DNA from: Franconibacter pulveris DSM 19144
GTDB taxonomy: Bacteria; Pseudomonadota; Gammaproteobacteria; Enterobacterales; Enterobacteriaceae
Direction: 5' to 3'
NCBI GenBank assembly: GCA_000621185.1
Contig: KK211223.1
Span: 269,077-333,076 of the forward strand
DNA length: 64,000 bases
The notes below the pieces were generated by a model. The model had not been told where the DNA came from, did no database searches, and was given only the letters and a program-made list of their open reading frames with translations. Every line of letters begins with the position of its first letter. The first letter of the stretch is position 1. Positions 1 to 7,407 of the stretch are shown piece after piece. The translations under genes were made by a program, and so were the position numbers.

Positions 1-472
1 TGGATGCTAGACCCCTGCAGGAAGCGCGTTGCTGGACATAGGTCTTGATGAAGGAGTGTCGGCGAGGAAAGAAGAAGGGTGCGTCATTGGCCTGGAAAGC
101 CAGAAAATGTGCAGGATTAATAGGTTTATCAGGCGCTTTGTTCAGTATGAAGATCTTATCGATAGGCAGCGTCGTTGCGTCATCTTCGCGAAAGATGACC
201 AAAAAATCACCATTAGGTCGCGATCCACCAAATCGAGCGCGCGCCCAGCGTTGACTTTGTGGTTCAAGACAGTAGACAACAGTTTCTTCATGGGGGAGCG
301 CCGGGGTCAAGTTTTCAAGGCTAATTGCAACCTGACGTGTATAGGGGTGTGCAGGTGACTCAAAAAAAGCAACTGCTGCATTGTTTTCGTCAATATCAAT
401 GCTGACAACTTTTCCGATACCGTCAAAACTATCGGAAACAACCAACGACCCTATAGGTAATATGCTCATCAT
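1..472 (-). CDS. N-terminus of probable SNF2-family helicase, candidate DpdE (partial)
   Basis: An open frame runs leftward from an ATG at 472 off the window edge, giving 157 codons without a stop. An AAGG Shine-Dalgarno lies 5 bases before the ATG; a second ATG follows directly at 469. The first 40 residues (GSLVVSDSFDGIGKVVSIDI and on) have the small beta-barrel pattern seen at the N-terminus of RapA-type SNF2 helicases, which read G-x-G-x-V-x-x-x-D followed by a hydrophobic strand. The helicase motifs would lie outside the window. The next gene upstream is an extra queD, and Dpd clusters (7-deazaguanine insertion into DNA) carry preQ0 genes plus an SNF2-like protein, DpdE. The DpdE name is therefore an inference from context and fold. 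Another SNF2 protein of a defence island is the main alternative. Confidence 0.5.
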   Translation of the reverse strand, partial: MMSILPIGSLVVSDSFDGIGKVVSIDIDENNAAVAFFESPAHPYTRQVAISLENLTPALPHEETVVYCLEPQSQRWARARFGGSRPNGDFLVIFREDDATTLPIDKIFILNKAPDKPINPAHFLAFQANDAPFFFPRRHSFIKTYVQQRASCRGLAS

Positions 473-906
473 CACAATCCTTGAAATTGTCTTCGCATGT
501 ATGGTTTGTGCGAAAAATGCACAGTCATGGGGTGAAGTAAGCGGTTTCCATGTCTGAACGACACACATAGAGAAGAAAAAGTTCAGTCGATAATGACAGC
601 ATACTGAGATAAATCCCATATTCAAGTGAAAAAATCAAAGTTTTTAGTAGCTTCACAAATAATAAAATGATGTGATTAATTCACTTCTGAGTGATTGATT
701 TGTATAAGGTAAATCTCCTTTACAACTCCTATTTTTAGCATTGACAGTATTAATTTTGAGTTAAGATAAGTTAAAATGAATTGATGAGAACTAGATGGTT
801 AATTCATTGCGATATATGAAATATTCTTGTTGCATTAGTTATATATAACAATGAATTTTTAATAAGGTTGGATAGCCAATATAAATTTGGCTATCTAAGT
901 AAATTA
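473..906. other. AT-rich intergenic region between queD and the helicase-like gene
   Basis: This gap has no convincing reading frame. It is far more AT-rich than the rest of the window. The right end holds a stem-loop next to the queD stop, and the remainder probably carries the promoter of the leftward helicase-like gene. A TTGACA at 741-746 on the plus strand has no good -10 partner, so I do not call a promoter from it. Confidence 0.6.
871..895 (-). terminator. Stem-loop after queD
   Basis: A perfect 9-bp stem (871-879 with 887-895) and a 7-base loop lie 11 bases past the queD stop codon. The tract beyond it on the minus strand is AT-rich but has no clean run of T, so this is only a possible terminator. 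Confidence 0.4.
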
Positions 907-1269
907 TTATTCGCCGCGATAAATGCAGCCTGCAGAGCATGTCTCTTTAACGGCGACTGCACTAAGGATCGGGAGTTGCGGCTTAATCTGATTCCAAATC
1001 CATTCAGCAAGCACTTCGCTGGTGGGATTCTCCAATCCAGGAATATCATTGAGATAGTAATGATCTAGGCGATCTAGCGTCGGCTTTAAAATGGCCTTGA
1101 GTTCAGCGAAATCAATAATCCAGCCTGCGTGTTTATCAACTTCACCGGTAATCTCAAGGCGCACGACAAAAGAGTGTCCGTGTAAGCGGCCGCATTTATG
1201 CCCTTTCGGAACATTGGGAAGACGGTGTGCGGCTTCAAAGGTGAAATCTTTGTATAATGTAGTTTTCAT
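907..1269 (-). CDS. queD: 6-carboxytetrahydropterin synthase QueD, island copy
   Basis: QueD converts 7,8-dihydroneopterin triphosphate to 6-carboxy-5,6,7,8-tetrahydropterin, the second step toward preQ0 and queuosine. The 120-residue product is full length and very like E. coli QueD. Zinc ligands are visible as His15 and the HGH pair His30/His32. The catalytic Cys26 lies in [10 protein letters not shown], and the C-terminal [13 protein letters not shown] carries the conserved Glu. Start: ATG at 1269 with GAGG 6 bases upstream. The housekeeping queD of enterobacteria normally sits beside cysJIH. A copy here, at the edge of an AT-rich island and followed by a helicase-like gene, fits a preQ0 supply gene of a Dpd DNA-modification cluster. 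That role is inferred; the enzyme identity is clear. Confidence 0.93.
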   Translation of the reverse strand: MKTTLYKDFTFEAAHRLPNVPKGHKCGRLHGHSFVVRLEITGEVDKHAGWIIDFAELKAILKPTLDRLDHYYLNDIPGLENPTSEVLAEWIWNQIKPQLPILSAVAVKETCSAGCIYRGE

Positions 1270-1372
1270 GGTGACCTCATTTTTTTGTTATACAGTAACA
1301 ATAAGACGTAAAATTTTCTAGCGTTTGTGAGTTAGTTATTAGCACGCTATTGATAGACAAAATTATTCTGAG

Positions 1373-1823
1373 CTAGCCCAAACAGAATTGCTGGTTTTCC
1401 CTGCTGACTGTTATAGTTGCAGGGTGGTGAATCCACCAGTGCGGATGGGGGTCAGTCAGAACTAAATGACATTGCTGCTCAACGCGGAAGAATGCTGGCT
1501 GAATCGCCACCGTTCTGCGATACCTACATATTTTCACTAACCAGCGAGCGCAGCACGGCCTCTTCATACACTACCTGCGACTGGCCAGCCCTTTTAAACG
1601 CTGTCCAGATATCCGGGGCCGGGAGTTACAGTAGCCGGGCTTTCAGCCCAACGGTGTCATCGGCCCACCACTGTTTACAGGTGGGATAGCCGCCCGCGCC
1701 GGTATCGGCCAGACCGGCATCGCGTGATGTGCTGTACGACCACGCACTCTGCTGGGAAAGCGCATGGTCGGTACTGGCCTGAGCAATGTCACCGTTATCT
1801 TCAGAAAATAAGCCGTAAAGATC
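1373..1823 (-). pseudogene. Remnant of conjugative-element TraG-like protein
   Basis: On the minus strand just below the hcp stop, a frame reads EDNGDIAQASTDHALS, SRDAGLADTGAGGYPTCKQW, then ADDTVGLKARLL, a stop, and AFKRAGQSQVVYEEAVLRSL followed by VSENM, another stop and VSQNGG. From memory this resembles the N-terminal periplasmic region of TraG-type proteins of integrative conjugative elements of the PFGI-1/ICEHin1056 type (Cys-x-x-Trp-Trp, then a Leu-Arg-Ser-Leu-Val-Ser segment). Several in-frame stops break it and neither terminus is present, so it is a decayed fragment. It is oriented like the conjugative ATPase remnant at 3424-4199. The edges are approximate. Confidence 0.55.
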
Positions 1824-1824
1824 A

Positions 1825-2328
1825 TCAACGCTGCTGTTGTTGGTTGTAGCCTACCGGGCGACTCCAGTCGTCGTCATACTTGATATTTCCTTCAAGATAA
1901 AACCATTCAATTCCTGAATAGGAAATAGCGATATTTTCCATCATGCCGGGAGTGTGAGAACCGGGCATATATGCATGGGCCGCGTTAACTGACATGATAA
2001 CAATACTGTTAAGTGTAATACGGTAGATCTCGTACTCAATACCCGCTTCGTTTATATCGTAGTAGTGAATGACGGCTTTTTGTAGCCGTCTGCTTTGGCA
2101 GACAGCCACCACGAAATAAGGAGAGGTTTTATCAATTTCTTTATGCAGCATAAATGCATTGTGTTGCCGCGACCCCATTAATTTACCTGTATTACGGCAT
2201 GTGTTTTGGGCAACGCCGTAGCTGCTATTCATGATCTCAATAGCCCCCTCACGACCCAGGGCCATGCAGCTACCTTTAATCTGGTTTCCATTTTCATCGT
2301 AGAGGTACATATAAGCTGGTAATGACAT
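1825..2328 (-). CDS. hcp: Hcp/TssD-family type VI secretion tube protein
   Basis: Hcp hexamers stack into the inner tube of the type VI secretion system and carry small effectors in their lumen. The 167-residue product has the usual Hcp length. It begins MSLPAYMYLYDENGNQIKG, the standard first strand of the family, and ends with the common DDWSRP-type tail followed by a run of glutamines. The gene starts 10 bases after the stop of the lipoprotein gene upstream and is the last gene of a three-gene unit (HEXXH protein, lipoprotein, Hcp). No other T6SS structural gene is in the window, so this is an orphan Hcp that must use an apparatus encoded elsewhere. The stop abuts the TraG remnant, which suggests a recombination junction there. 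Confidence 0.88.
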   Translation of the reverse strand: MSLPAYMYLYDENGNQIKGSCMALGREGAIEIMNSSYGVAQNTCRNTGKLMGSRQHNAFMLHKEIDKTSPYFVVAVCQSRRLQKAVIHYYDINEAGIEYEIYRITLNSIVIMSVNAAHAYMPGSHTPGMMENIAISYSGIEWFYLEGNIKYDDDWSRPVGYNQQQQR

Positions 2329-2338
2329 TGCGATTTCC

Positions 2339-2683
2339 TTATTGTGAGCTTTGAACGTTCCAGTCGTTGTCGATAAAAAACACGTAGCGATAATTTATAT
2401 TGTTCAATGTATAAGACACACCATAGGTGTAGCCGGGTGTGAGCGCTAATTTCACACATGATGCGGGGTAGGAAAGTGAGAGAGTCTTTTCAGACGCATA
2501 TTCTTTGTATTTTCCATCCTGTGTAAAAGAAATGTTATAGCGGCTTAAAACGTCATCTTTATTCACTGAGAAGCACACTTTCTCTTTATCAACGAGTATT
2601 GAGCGCCAGGGGGCTGCTCGATCGCCAGCGCCGCAACCAGTGAGAATGGCAAAACATGGAAGGAGGGTAAAAAAATGCCTCAT
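2339..2683 (-). CDS. Putative T6SS immunity periplasmic lipoprotein
   Basis: The 114-residue product starts with a lipoprotein signal (MRHFFTLLPCFAILTGC) with a lipobox ending at Cys17, so it should be lipidated and face the periplasm. The mature part is a small beta-rich domain with KVCFSVNKDDVLSRY and a C-terminal VFFIDNDWN. From memory this pattern recurs in small lipoproteins annotated as T6SS immunity proteins. Its start overlaps the stop of the HEXXH gene by 4 bases (ATGA), so the two are translationally coupled. Position and location fit protection against the upstream protein acting in the periplasm. The immunity role is inferred; the lipoprotein nature is seen. Confidence 0.7.
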   Translation of the reverse strand: MRHFFTLLPCFAILTGCGAGDRAAPWRSILVDKEKVCFSVNKDDVLSRYNISFTQDGKYKEYASEKTLSLSYPASCVKLALTPGYTYGVSYTLNNINYRYVFFIDNDWNVQSSQ

Positions 2684-3231
2684 TGTGGGAAACTCCCTAA
2701 TATTTTCTGATAACGAGCCATAAGCTGTGGAGTGGGTTCTGATGGGTCATAATCTTTGAGGCGGTATAAGTCACTACGATTACCGAAGCCGTATGTTAGC
2801 AGCAGCCAATAATCACTAACAATGCACGCCTGGTTTTCAATGCCGTAATCCATGAGGTTTGGTTTATTGAGTTCATAGTGATAATCCACTGCCCATGAGA
2901 AAGCGCCTCGCGTTCTGACCATCATTCCATGCTGGTGCTGCCAGACGTGCATCATTTCATGCAGAAAAAGATGCTGTCCCCCGACACGATCCAGTTTGAG
3001 GTATGGTCTGGAAAAATCAGGCTCATATACCCCTTCCTGAAAATACATTTCACCGTTTGGGGTCATGGCATAATCGTTGGCCTGCATGTTGAAAGGTAAG
3101 TAGCTGGCTCTATGAACCCAGACCTCGTTATAGCGGATACTGAAACCATAGAGTGTGCGGGCCAGATTGATCTCCCCAAGCGTCAGGAGACGTAAGCCGC
3201 CTCTGTCAATGTCGTTCATTTCCCTGATCAT
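2680..3231 (-). CDS. HEXXH metallopeptidase-like protein, candidate T6SS effector
   Basis: The 183-residue product contains HEMMHVWQHQHG at about residue 91-102, a classic HEXXH zinc-protease motif. Further conserved-looking segments are AMTPNGEMYFQEG before it and LMDYGIENQACIVSDYW after it, where the Glu may be the third zinc ligand. There is no signal peptide or transmembrane segment, as expected for a T6SS substrate. Very similar proteins are often annotated only as vgr-related or Rhs-associated proteins. The gene heads a unit with a lipoprotein (4-base overlap) and Hcp, so it is probably loaded through that Hcp and acts in the target periplasm. The start at 3231 has AAGG about 7 bases upstream. 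An activating peptidase rather than a toxin is the main alternative. Confidence 0.65.
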   Translation of the reverse strand: MIREMNDIDRGGLRLLTLGEINLARTLYGFSIRYNEVWVHRASYLPFNMQANDYAMTPNGEMYFQEGVYEPDFSRPYLKLDRVGGQHLFLHEMMHVWQHQHGMMVRTRGAFSWAVDYHYELNKPNLMDYGIENQACIVSDYWLLLTYGFGNRSDLYRLKDYDPSEPTPQLMARYQKILGSFPQ

Positions 3232-3423
3232 TTGCAGACCTTATTCACTGGTCAAAAAATATTCATACTCCCTGACTGAAAGCTTTTCTTGCAAAAAAAT
3301 GCTTACCTTCTTTGTTAGACAGTCAGTTCACTGTTAATTAATGCAAGTTGATTTAGATAATTTTTGCTCCTGAAATTGGATGTGCGCCGGTTTTGACTAC
3401 ATCCAGAATATCAGCTGCTGACA

Positions 3424-4199
3424 AAACACCTTTCCGCCACCTTCATCGCCGCCGCCAGCTCACTACACCCAAACTCCCGCATAATCCGCATCCGTTCTGC
3501 CTTCGTGTTTCTCCGTCATCCCTGGCACTAACCACAGGGCAGGGAAAAACACGCGGAATAGCGCTTCCACTCGCGGAGAAAGCACTACGTCTTCGGTATA
3601 TCTCCCCCGGCGCTTTAGTCGCTCTAAGCAGAAGCTAACGCTGTTCAGGCGTCAGGGATTTGAAGCGGCTGACCTGTTCCACTTCCTCGGGCGGCACTAG
3701 TAGTTCCCAGCATTCAATCATGTTGAGCCGCTTTTTCGCGTCGTCCGGGAAGTCGCTCAGGTTCTGCGTCGCCAGGCAAAGCCAGCTCCCCAGCTTGCGC
3801 TACATCTTCGAACCTTTGGTCAGAAACCGTGCCAGCAGCGGGTTGACGGTGATGATATGCGCTTCGTCAGTAATATTGACGATGGGCCGGGCCAGATGCT
3901 GGTCACGTTCACCGAAGTTGTTGATATGGTTAATCAGTGAGATATAGGTAATCGCCGGTTGCGCCTCGTACACTTCGCGGGCAAATATCGCCAGAGCCAC
4001 CAGAGTGATATCCGCTTCCGGCCACGCTTCGCCCTGGCGGTTAAACAGTTCTCCCTCAAACGCTGAGCAGAACATATTCATTGCTTCGCCCATCTCCTAC
4101 AGCCGGTTACGGCGGGATTGCGGTAGCGCTGCATCCTGAGCCTGTGTGAACAGCGCGTCGCGTATATCTTGGGTCAGCGTCTGTCTTTTCTCGCGAGCG
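3424..4199 (-). pseudogene. Remnant of conjugative transfer ATPase (TraC/VirB4-like)
   Basis: Reading leftward, the frame gives TLTQDIRDALFTQAQDAALP, a TAG at about 4096, MGEAMNMFCSAFEGELFNRQ, ADITLVALAIFAREVYEAQP, PIVNITDEAHIITVNPLLAR, a TAG at 3802, RKLGSWLCLATQNLSDFPDD, EEVEQVSRFKSLTPEQR, another stop, then frame-shifted EDVVLSPRVEALFR and REFGCSELAAAMKVAE. The order and motifs (NITDEAHI as Walker B, ATQN, the CSELAAA tail) match the C-terminal third of the conjugative ATPase family of PFGI-1-type elements (TIGR03744, recalled). Three stops and at least two frameshifts make it dead. Its 5' part is cut by the IS3-family remnant starting near 4200. Confidence 0.72.
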
Positions 4200-4200
4200 G

Positions 4201-5181
4201 TGACCCGGGCGGCATGGAATTCCTTGAGGTGAAGCGGCTTAAGTTGCTTGAAGAGGATAACGCCCGACTCAAGAAGTTGCTTGCCGAAGCCACGCTGGAT
4301 AAGGAGGCGCTTCAGGTGGCTCCTGGGCAAAAGTACTGACGACAGACCAGAAGCGGGAAGCTGTGGAAGTCATGTATGAGTCGCAACGTCGTCCCTGCAG
4401 GTTTACAGGTTTGTCCCTGTCGTTCTGCCACTATGACGCTCAGTGTCCATCTGCTGATGCACATTTATCAGGGCGTATCACTGAGCTGGCGCTTGAACGA
4501 AGGCGTTTGGTTACCAGCGCATCTGGCAGTTATTGCGTCGGGAGGGCCTTCGCGTCAATCACAAGCGGGTATACCGCATTTACCACCTTAATGGACTGAG
4601 CAGACGACGCCGTAAAGGGCTGGCGACCGAACGGTTTCCGCTGTTGCGCCCGGATGCGCCGAACCTGGCCTGGTCGATGGATTTCGACATGGACGCACTG
4701 GCCACCGGTCGCAGGATAAAGTGCCTGACCAGCGTGGATGATTTTACGAAGGAGTGCCTGACGATCACCACCGCTTTCGGGATTTCAGGCGTGCAGGTCA
4801 CGCGTATTCTGGACAGCATCGCGCTGTTTCGTGGCTATCTGGCGACGATAAGAACCGATCAGGGGCTGGAATTCACCTGCCGCGCACTGATCAAAGGCCT
4901 TTGAGCATGGTGTGAAACTACGGCTTATCCAGCCAGGTAAGCCAACGCAGAACGGATTTATTGAGAGCTTTAACGGTCGCTTTCGCGATGAATTTCTGAA
5001 TCAGCACTGGTTTAGCAATATCGTTCACGCCAGGAAAATAATTAATGACTGGCGGCAGGATTATAACGAGTCCAGACCTCTTTCATCGCTGAATTATCAG
5101 ACTCCGGTTGAATTTGCAGCGGACTGGCGAAACAGGAAATATGAAAAAAAACCAACATTACTAACTGAAGGGGGTATCTAA
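4201..5181 (+). pseudogene. IS3-family transposase OrfA end plus frameshifted OrfB
   Basis: OrfA survives as its C-terminal coiled coil (EFLEVKRLKLLEEDNARLKK, ending at 4339). OrfB then spans three frames: 4336 to about 4508 (TELALERRR), about 4508 to 4904 (MRREGLRVNHKRVYRIYH, SMDFDMDALATGRRIKCLT, TIRTDQG) and about 4890 to 5181 ([20 protein letters not shown]). The catalytic triad of the DDE integrase core is still readable: Asp in WSMDF, Asp in TIRTDQG, Glu in GFIESFNGR. Frameshifts near 4508 and 4890 separate it into pieces. Confidence 0.82.
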
Positions 5182-5182
5182 T

Positions 5183-5197
5183 CATGGGGGCAGGTCA
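5183..5197 (+). repeat. Probable right terminal inverted repeat of the IS3-family element
   Basis: The 15 bases catgggggcaggtca lie directly after the transposase stop (5179-5181). Their complement has the TG start and C-rich block seen at ends of related IS3-family elements. No left copy is present in the window. Confidence 0.5.
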
Positions 5198-5279
5198 CCT
5201 ATACCGTGCATCGTTCCCTATGAAGCGAGTGGCTTAAAGGAGTGCAACCATAAAAAATAAGAAAGAAATCAGGTTGATA

Positions 5280-5310
5280 ATATCGAGGAATGTGAGTCAT
5301 TCCTCGATAT
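5280..5310 (-). terminator. Terminator of the BREX operon
   Basis: A perfect 13-bp stem (5280-5292 with 5298-5310) and a 5-base loop begin 3 bases after the brxL stop codon. The downstream minus-strand tract is T-rich but not a pure run. It marks the end of the six-gene BREX transcript. Confidence 0.7.
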
Positions 5311-5312
5311 AT

Positions 5313-7397
5313 TCAGTTTACACCTAACGCCTTATAAACCGCATCCACAGGATCTGAATAAAAACTGACCTGGAATTTAGTAAATAACTCGGCAGGAACT
5401 GTTGGAATATCCATTGCAGAAGACATGGGTAAAAGGATGCGTTTTGCGCCGCTGTCGAAAGCAAGTTGCAAACTGGCGGCTAAATCTTGAACAGGGTGAA
5501 TTACACCACCAAGTGTCATACTGCCCAGTACGACCATTTGTTCCTGAACGGGTTTTGCCAGTAATACGGAACACAGGGCGATCAGCGCCGCAAGGCTGGT
5601 CGCAGTACTTGGTCCGGTATTGTGTAATTCGACTACGTGCAGGTGGTATTCATGTTCAGAAAATTTCGCTGTTGCGCTAACGCGGCTGAGGTTGCCCTTG
5701 AAGTAGTCAAATCCAACCCGGATAGCTTCCTTAGCTGAAGTGCTTGAGCCCAGACCAGAAACGCTATGCTTACCATTACCTGCTGTCATCTGGGTTTCAA
5801 AGCGATACAGACCCGTCATGCCACTTTCTGCTTGCGTAACCAAATGCACTACGCCCGGTTTTGGTATGCCGGCAGGAATTAATTCGCTTCCGCCTTGTTC
5901 TGGTACGCTGACGAAGAATTCTTCCAGCGTTTCGTTATCGATATAACTGAAATTCACATCGAAGAACTCCAGCCCGCCCAGTTTCTTAAGCTGCTCTTTG
6001 ACACGACGGCGGGCTTCCATGGCATAGGTCAGGCAGACGCGGACATCTTCTTTGCTGTAAGAACCATTGGGATGAAGAAGCTTCAGTAAACCAGAAACCG
6101 TGCGCCTTACCGCGATAACGTCGCGCTGATTGAGGTTATTGCCCAATTTATAGAACTTATCAATCGCGTCAGAGAAGCTGCGCTTACGCATTTCCCGCAT
6201 GTATTCGGCAAGGTAATCCGTAATAAGGCCGTAGCGATTGGTAAAGAATTCCGGGCGCATTTTCGGGATTTCCCAGCCGGGGATATAGGCATGGAAGCGG
6301 TCAAAAAACGCTGTGTCGATCATAGCGGCAGGGAAGGGGGCTAACAGATGGCTGGTTTTGACTAATGTCTCAACGCTCTGATTAATGTTGCCGACAAACA
6401 CCATCGATGCTTTGCCTTCAATCGAATCTCTGCCGCGAGAAAATGAGCCAGACGCCATGTAATCCTTCATGATTTGCACGCCGTCTTTGTCTTTGAAAGT
6501 GATCCCCGCCACTTCATCAAACGCCACCACATCCCACATGCCGACTAAGCCAATCTGGCGGCTGGCCATGTTGTAAAACAGGTTTGCTACCGTGGTTTGC
6601 CCGCCGGAAACCAACAATGAGTTTGGCGAACATTCTTTATAGACGTGACTTTTACCGGTGCCGCGTGGGCCCAGCTCGCAGACGTTATAGTTATTTTCCA
6701 CGAAAGGGATCATGCGGGTGATCAGATGCCACTTGGTTCGCTGCTCAATGTTGGCAGGTTCCATACCAACAGAACGTAGCAGGACATCAATCCACTGGTC
6801 GCGCTTGAAGTGTGTACGTGCGGTAAATACCTCTTCCATATCCATATTGGGCATCTGGATAGGTTTAAGCGTCATTAGAGAGAAGGGTGACGTTTTCTGT
6901 CCTTCCTCAAAGAAGTAGTTCACGGTGATCATGCACCAGATGCCGCCGGTCAATAGCTTCTCGTTGTCCTTGACCATCTGAGGTGGAACCAGTGCATCTT
7001 TAATGCCGAGGTTGGAGAGCTGAGCTTCGTAAACGTCTTTCTTCTGATTGAGCTTTACCGATACTTTATCAATGATCTTGTACGAACCGCGTTCACGAAT
7101 AAGCGATTTCACTTTTTCCGCTTCATCAGGGCGGACGTAATTATCAGCCAGAATGCGCTTAACGTTCTGCAAGCCTTGTTCGACGATCTGGTTATCGTCT
7201 GAAGCGCAGTACATACCGAGCAGGTACTCCAGCACATAGACCGGGACATTAGCCCCTTCCTTAAGCTGCTTAGTCAGATCCTTACGTACCACCCGACCAC
7301 GAAAATGCTGATTCAGCAAGGCATCCAAATCGTAACCTTCTGCGACGAGTTCCCCTTCGGATACAGCTGGAACGGGTAAGTCATGATGGGTTTGCAT
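5313..7397 (-). CDS. brxL: BREX protein BrxL (AAA+ / Lon-like)
   Basis: BrxL is needed for phage exclusion, but not for methylation, in type I BREX. The 694 residues comprise an N-terminal domain, an AAA+ core with Walker A GPRGTGKSH (about 243-251) and Walker B VVAFDEV (about 290-296), and a C-terminal Lon-like fold from about residue 540. In that fold the GPS serine is kept (NTGPSTAT). However, the segment GGVIHPVQDLAASLQ lacks the Lys that completes the Ser-Lys dyad in true Lon (usually GGxKEK). That fits published structural work describing BrxL as a DNA-encircling, MCM-like machine rather than a protease. It is the last gene of the operon, 10 bases after pglZ. Confidence 0.95.
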   Translation of the reverse strand: MQTHHDLPVPAVSEGELVAEGYDLDALLNQHFRGRVVRKDLTKQLKEGANVPVYVLEYLLGMYCASDDNQIVEQGLQNVKRILADNYVRPDEAEKVKSLIRERGSYKIIDKVSVKLNQKKDVYEAQLSNLGIKDALVPPQMVKDNEKLLTGGIWCMITVNYFFEEGQKTSPFSLMTLKPIQMPNMDMEEVFTARTHFKRDQWIDVLLRSVGMEPANIEQRTKWHLITRMIPFVENNYNVCELGPRGTGKSHVYKECSPNSLLVSGGQTTVANLFYNMASRQIGLVGMWDVVAFDEVAGITFKDKDGVQIMKDYMASGSFSRGRDSIEGKASMVFVGNINQSVETLVKTSHLLAPFPAAMIDTAFFDRFHAYIPGWEIPKMRPEFFTNRYGLITDYLAEYMREMRKRSFSDAIDKFYKLGNNLNQRDVIAVRRTVSGLLKLLHPNGSYSKEDVRVCLTYAMEARRRVKEQLKKLGGLEFFDVNFSYIDNETLEEFFVSVPEQGGSELIPAGIPKPGVVHLVTQAESGMTGLYRFETQMTAGNGKHSVSGLGSSTSAKEAIRVGFDYFKGNLSRVSATAKFSEHEYHLHVVELHNTGPSTATSLAALIALCSVLLAKPVQEQMVVLGSMTLGGVIHPVQDLAASLQLAFDSGAKRILLPMSSAMDIPTVPAELFTKFQVSFYSDPVDAVYKALGVN

Positions 7398-7407
7398 ATC
7401 GCCTCAC

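Larger units (their letters stand above)
4200..5197 (+). mobile_element. Degenerate IS3-family insertion sequence (IS407-like)
   Basis: The element contains the end of orfA and a broken orfB on the plus strand. Its right end is a likely terminal repeat at 5183-5197, whose complement begins TGACCTGCCCCCATG, a TG..CA-type end typical of IS3-family elements. No matching left repeat or start of orfA was found near 4200, so the left side is truncated at the junction with the conjugative ATPase remnant. With frameshifts in orfB it should not move by itself. Confidence 0.75.

Noticed and set aside
741-770. Plus-strand TTGACA with possible -10 (antisense to queD)
   Set aside because: No hexamer close to TATAAT at 16-18 bases; AT-rich DNA produces such matches by chance.
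1643-1828. 61-residue frame on the minus strand next to hcp
   Set aside because: It is another phase of the TraG remnant, which gives better family-like sequence in the adjacent frame.
4097-4330. 77-residue minus-strand frame upstream of the ATPase remnant
   Set aside because: It crosses the junction between the IS3 remnant (read antisense) and the ATPase fragment; no coherent protein.
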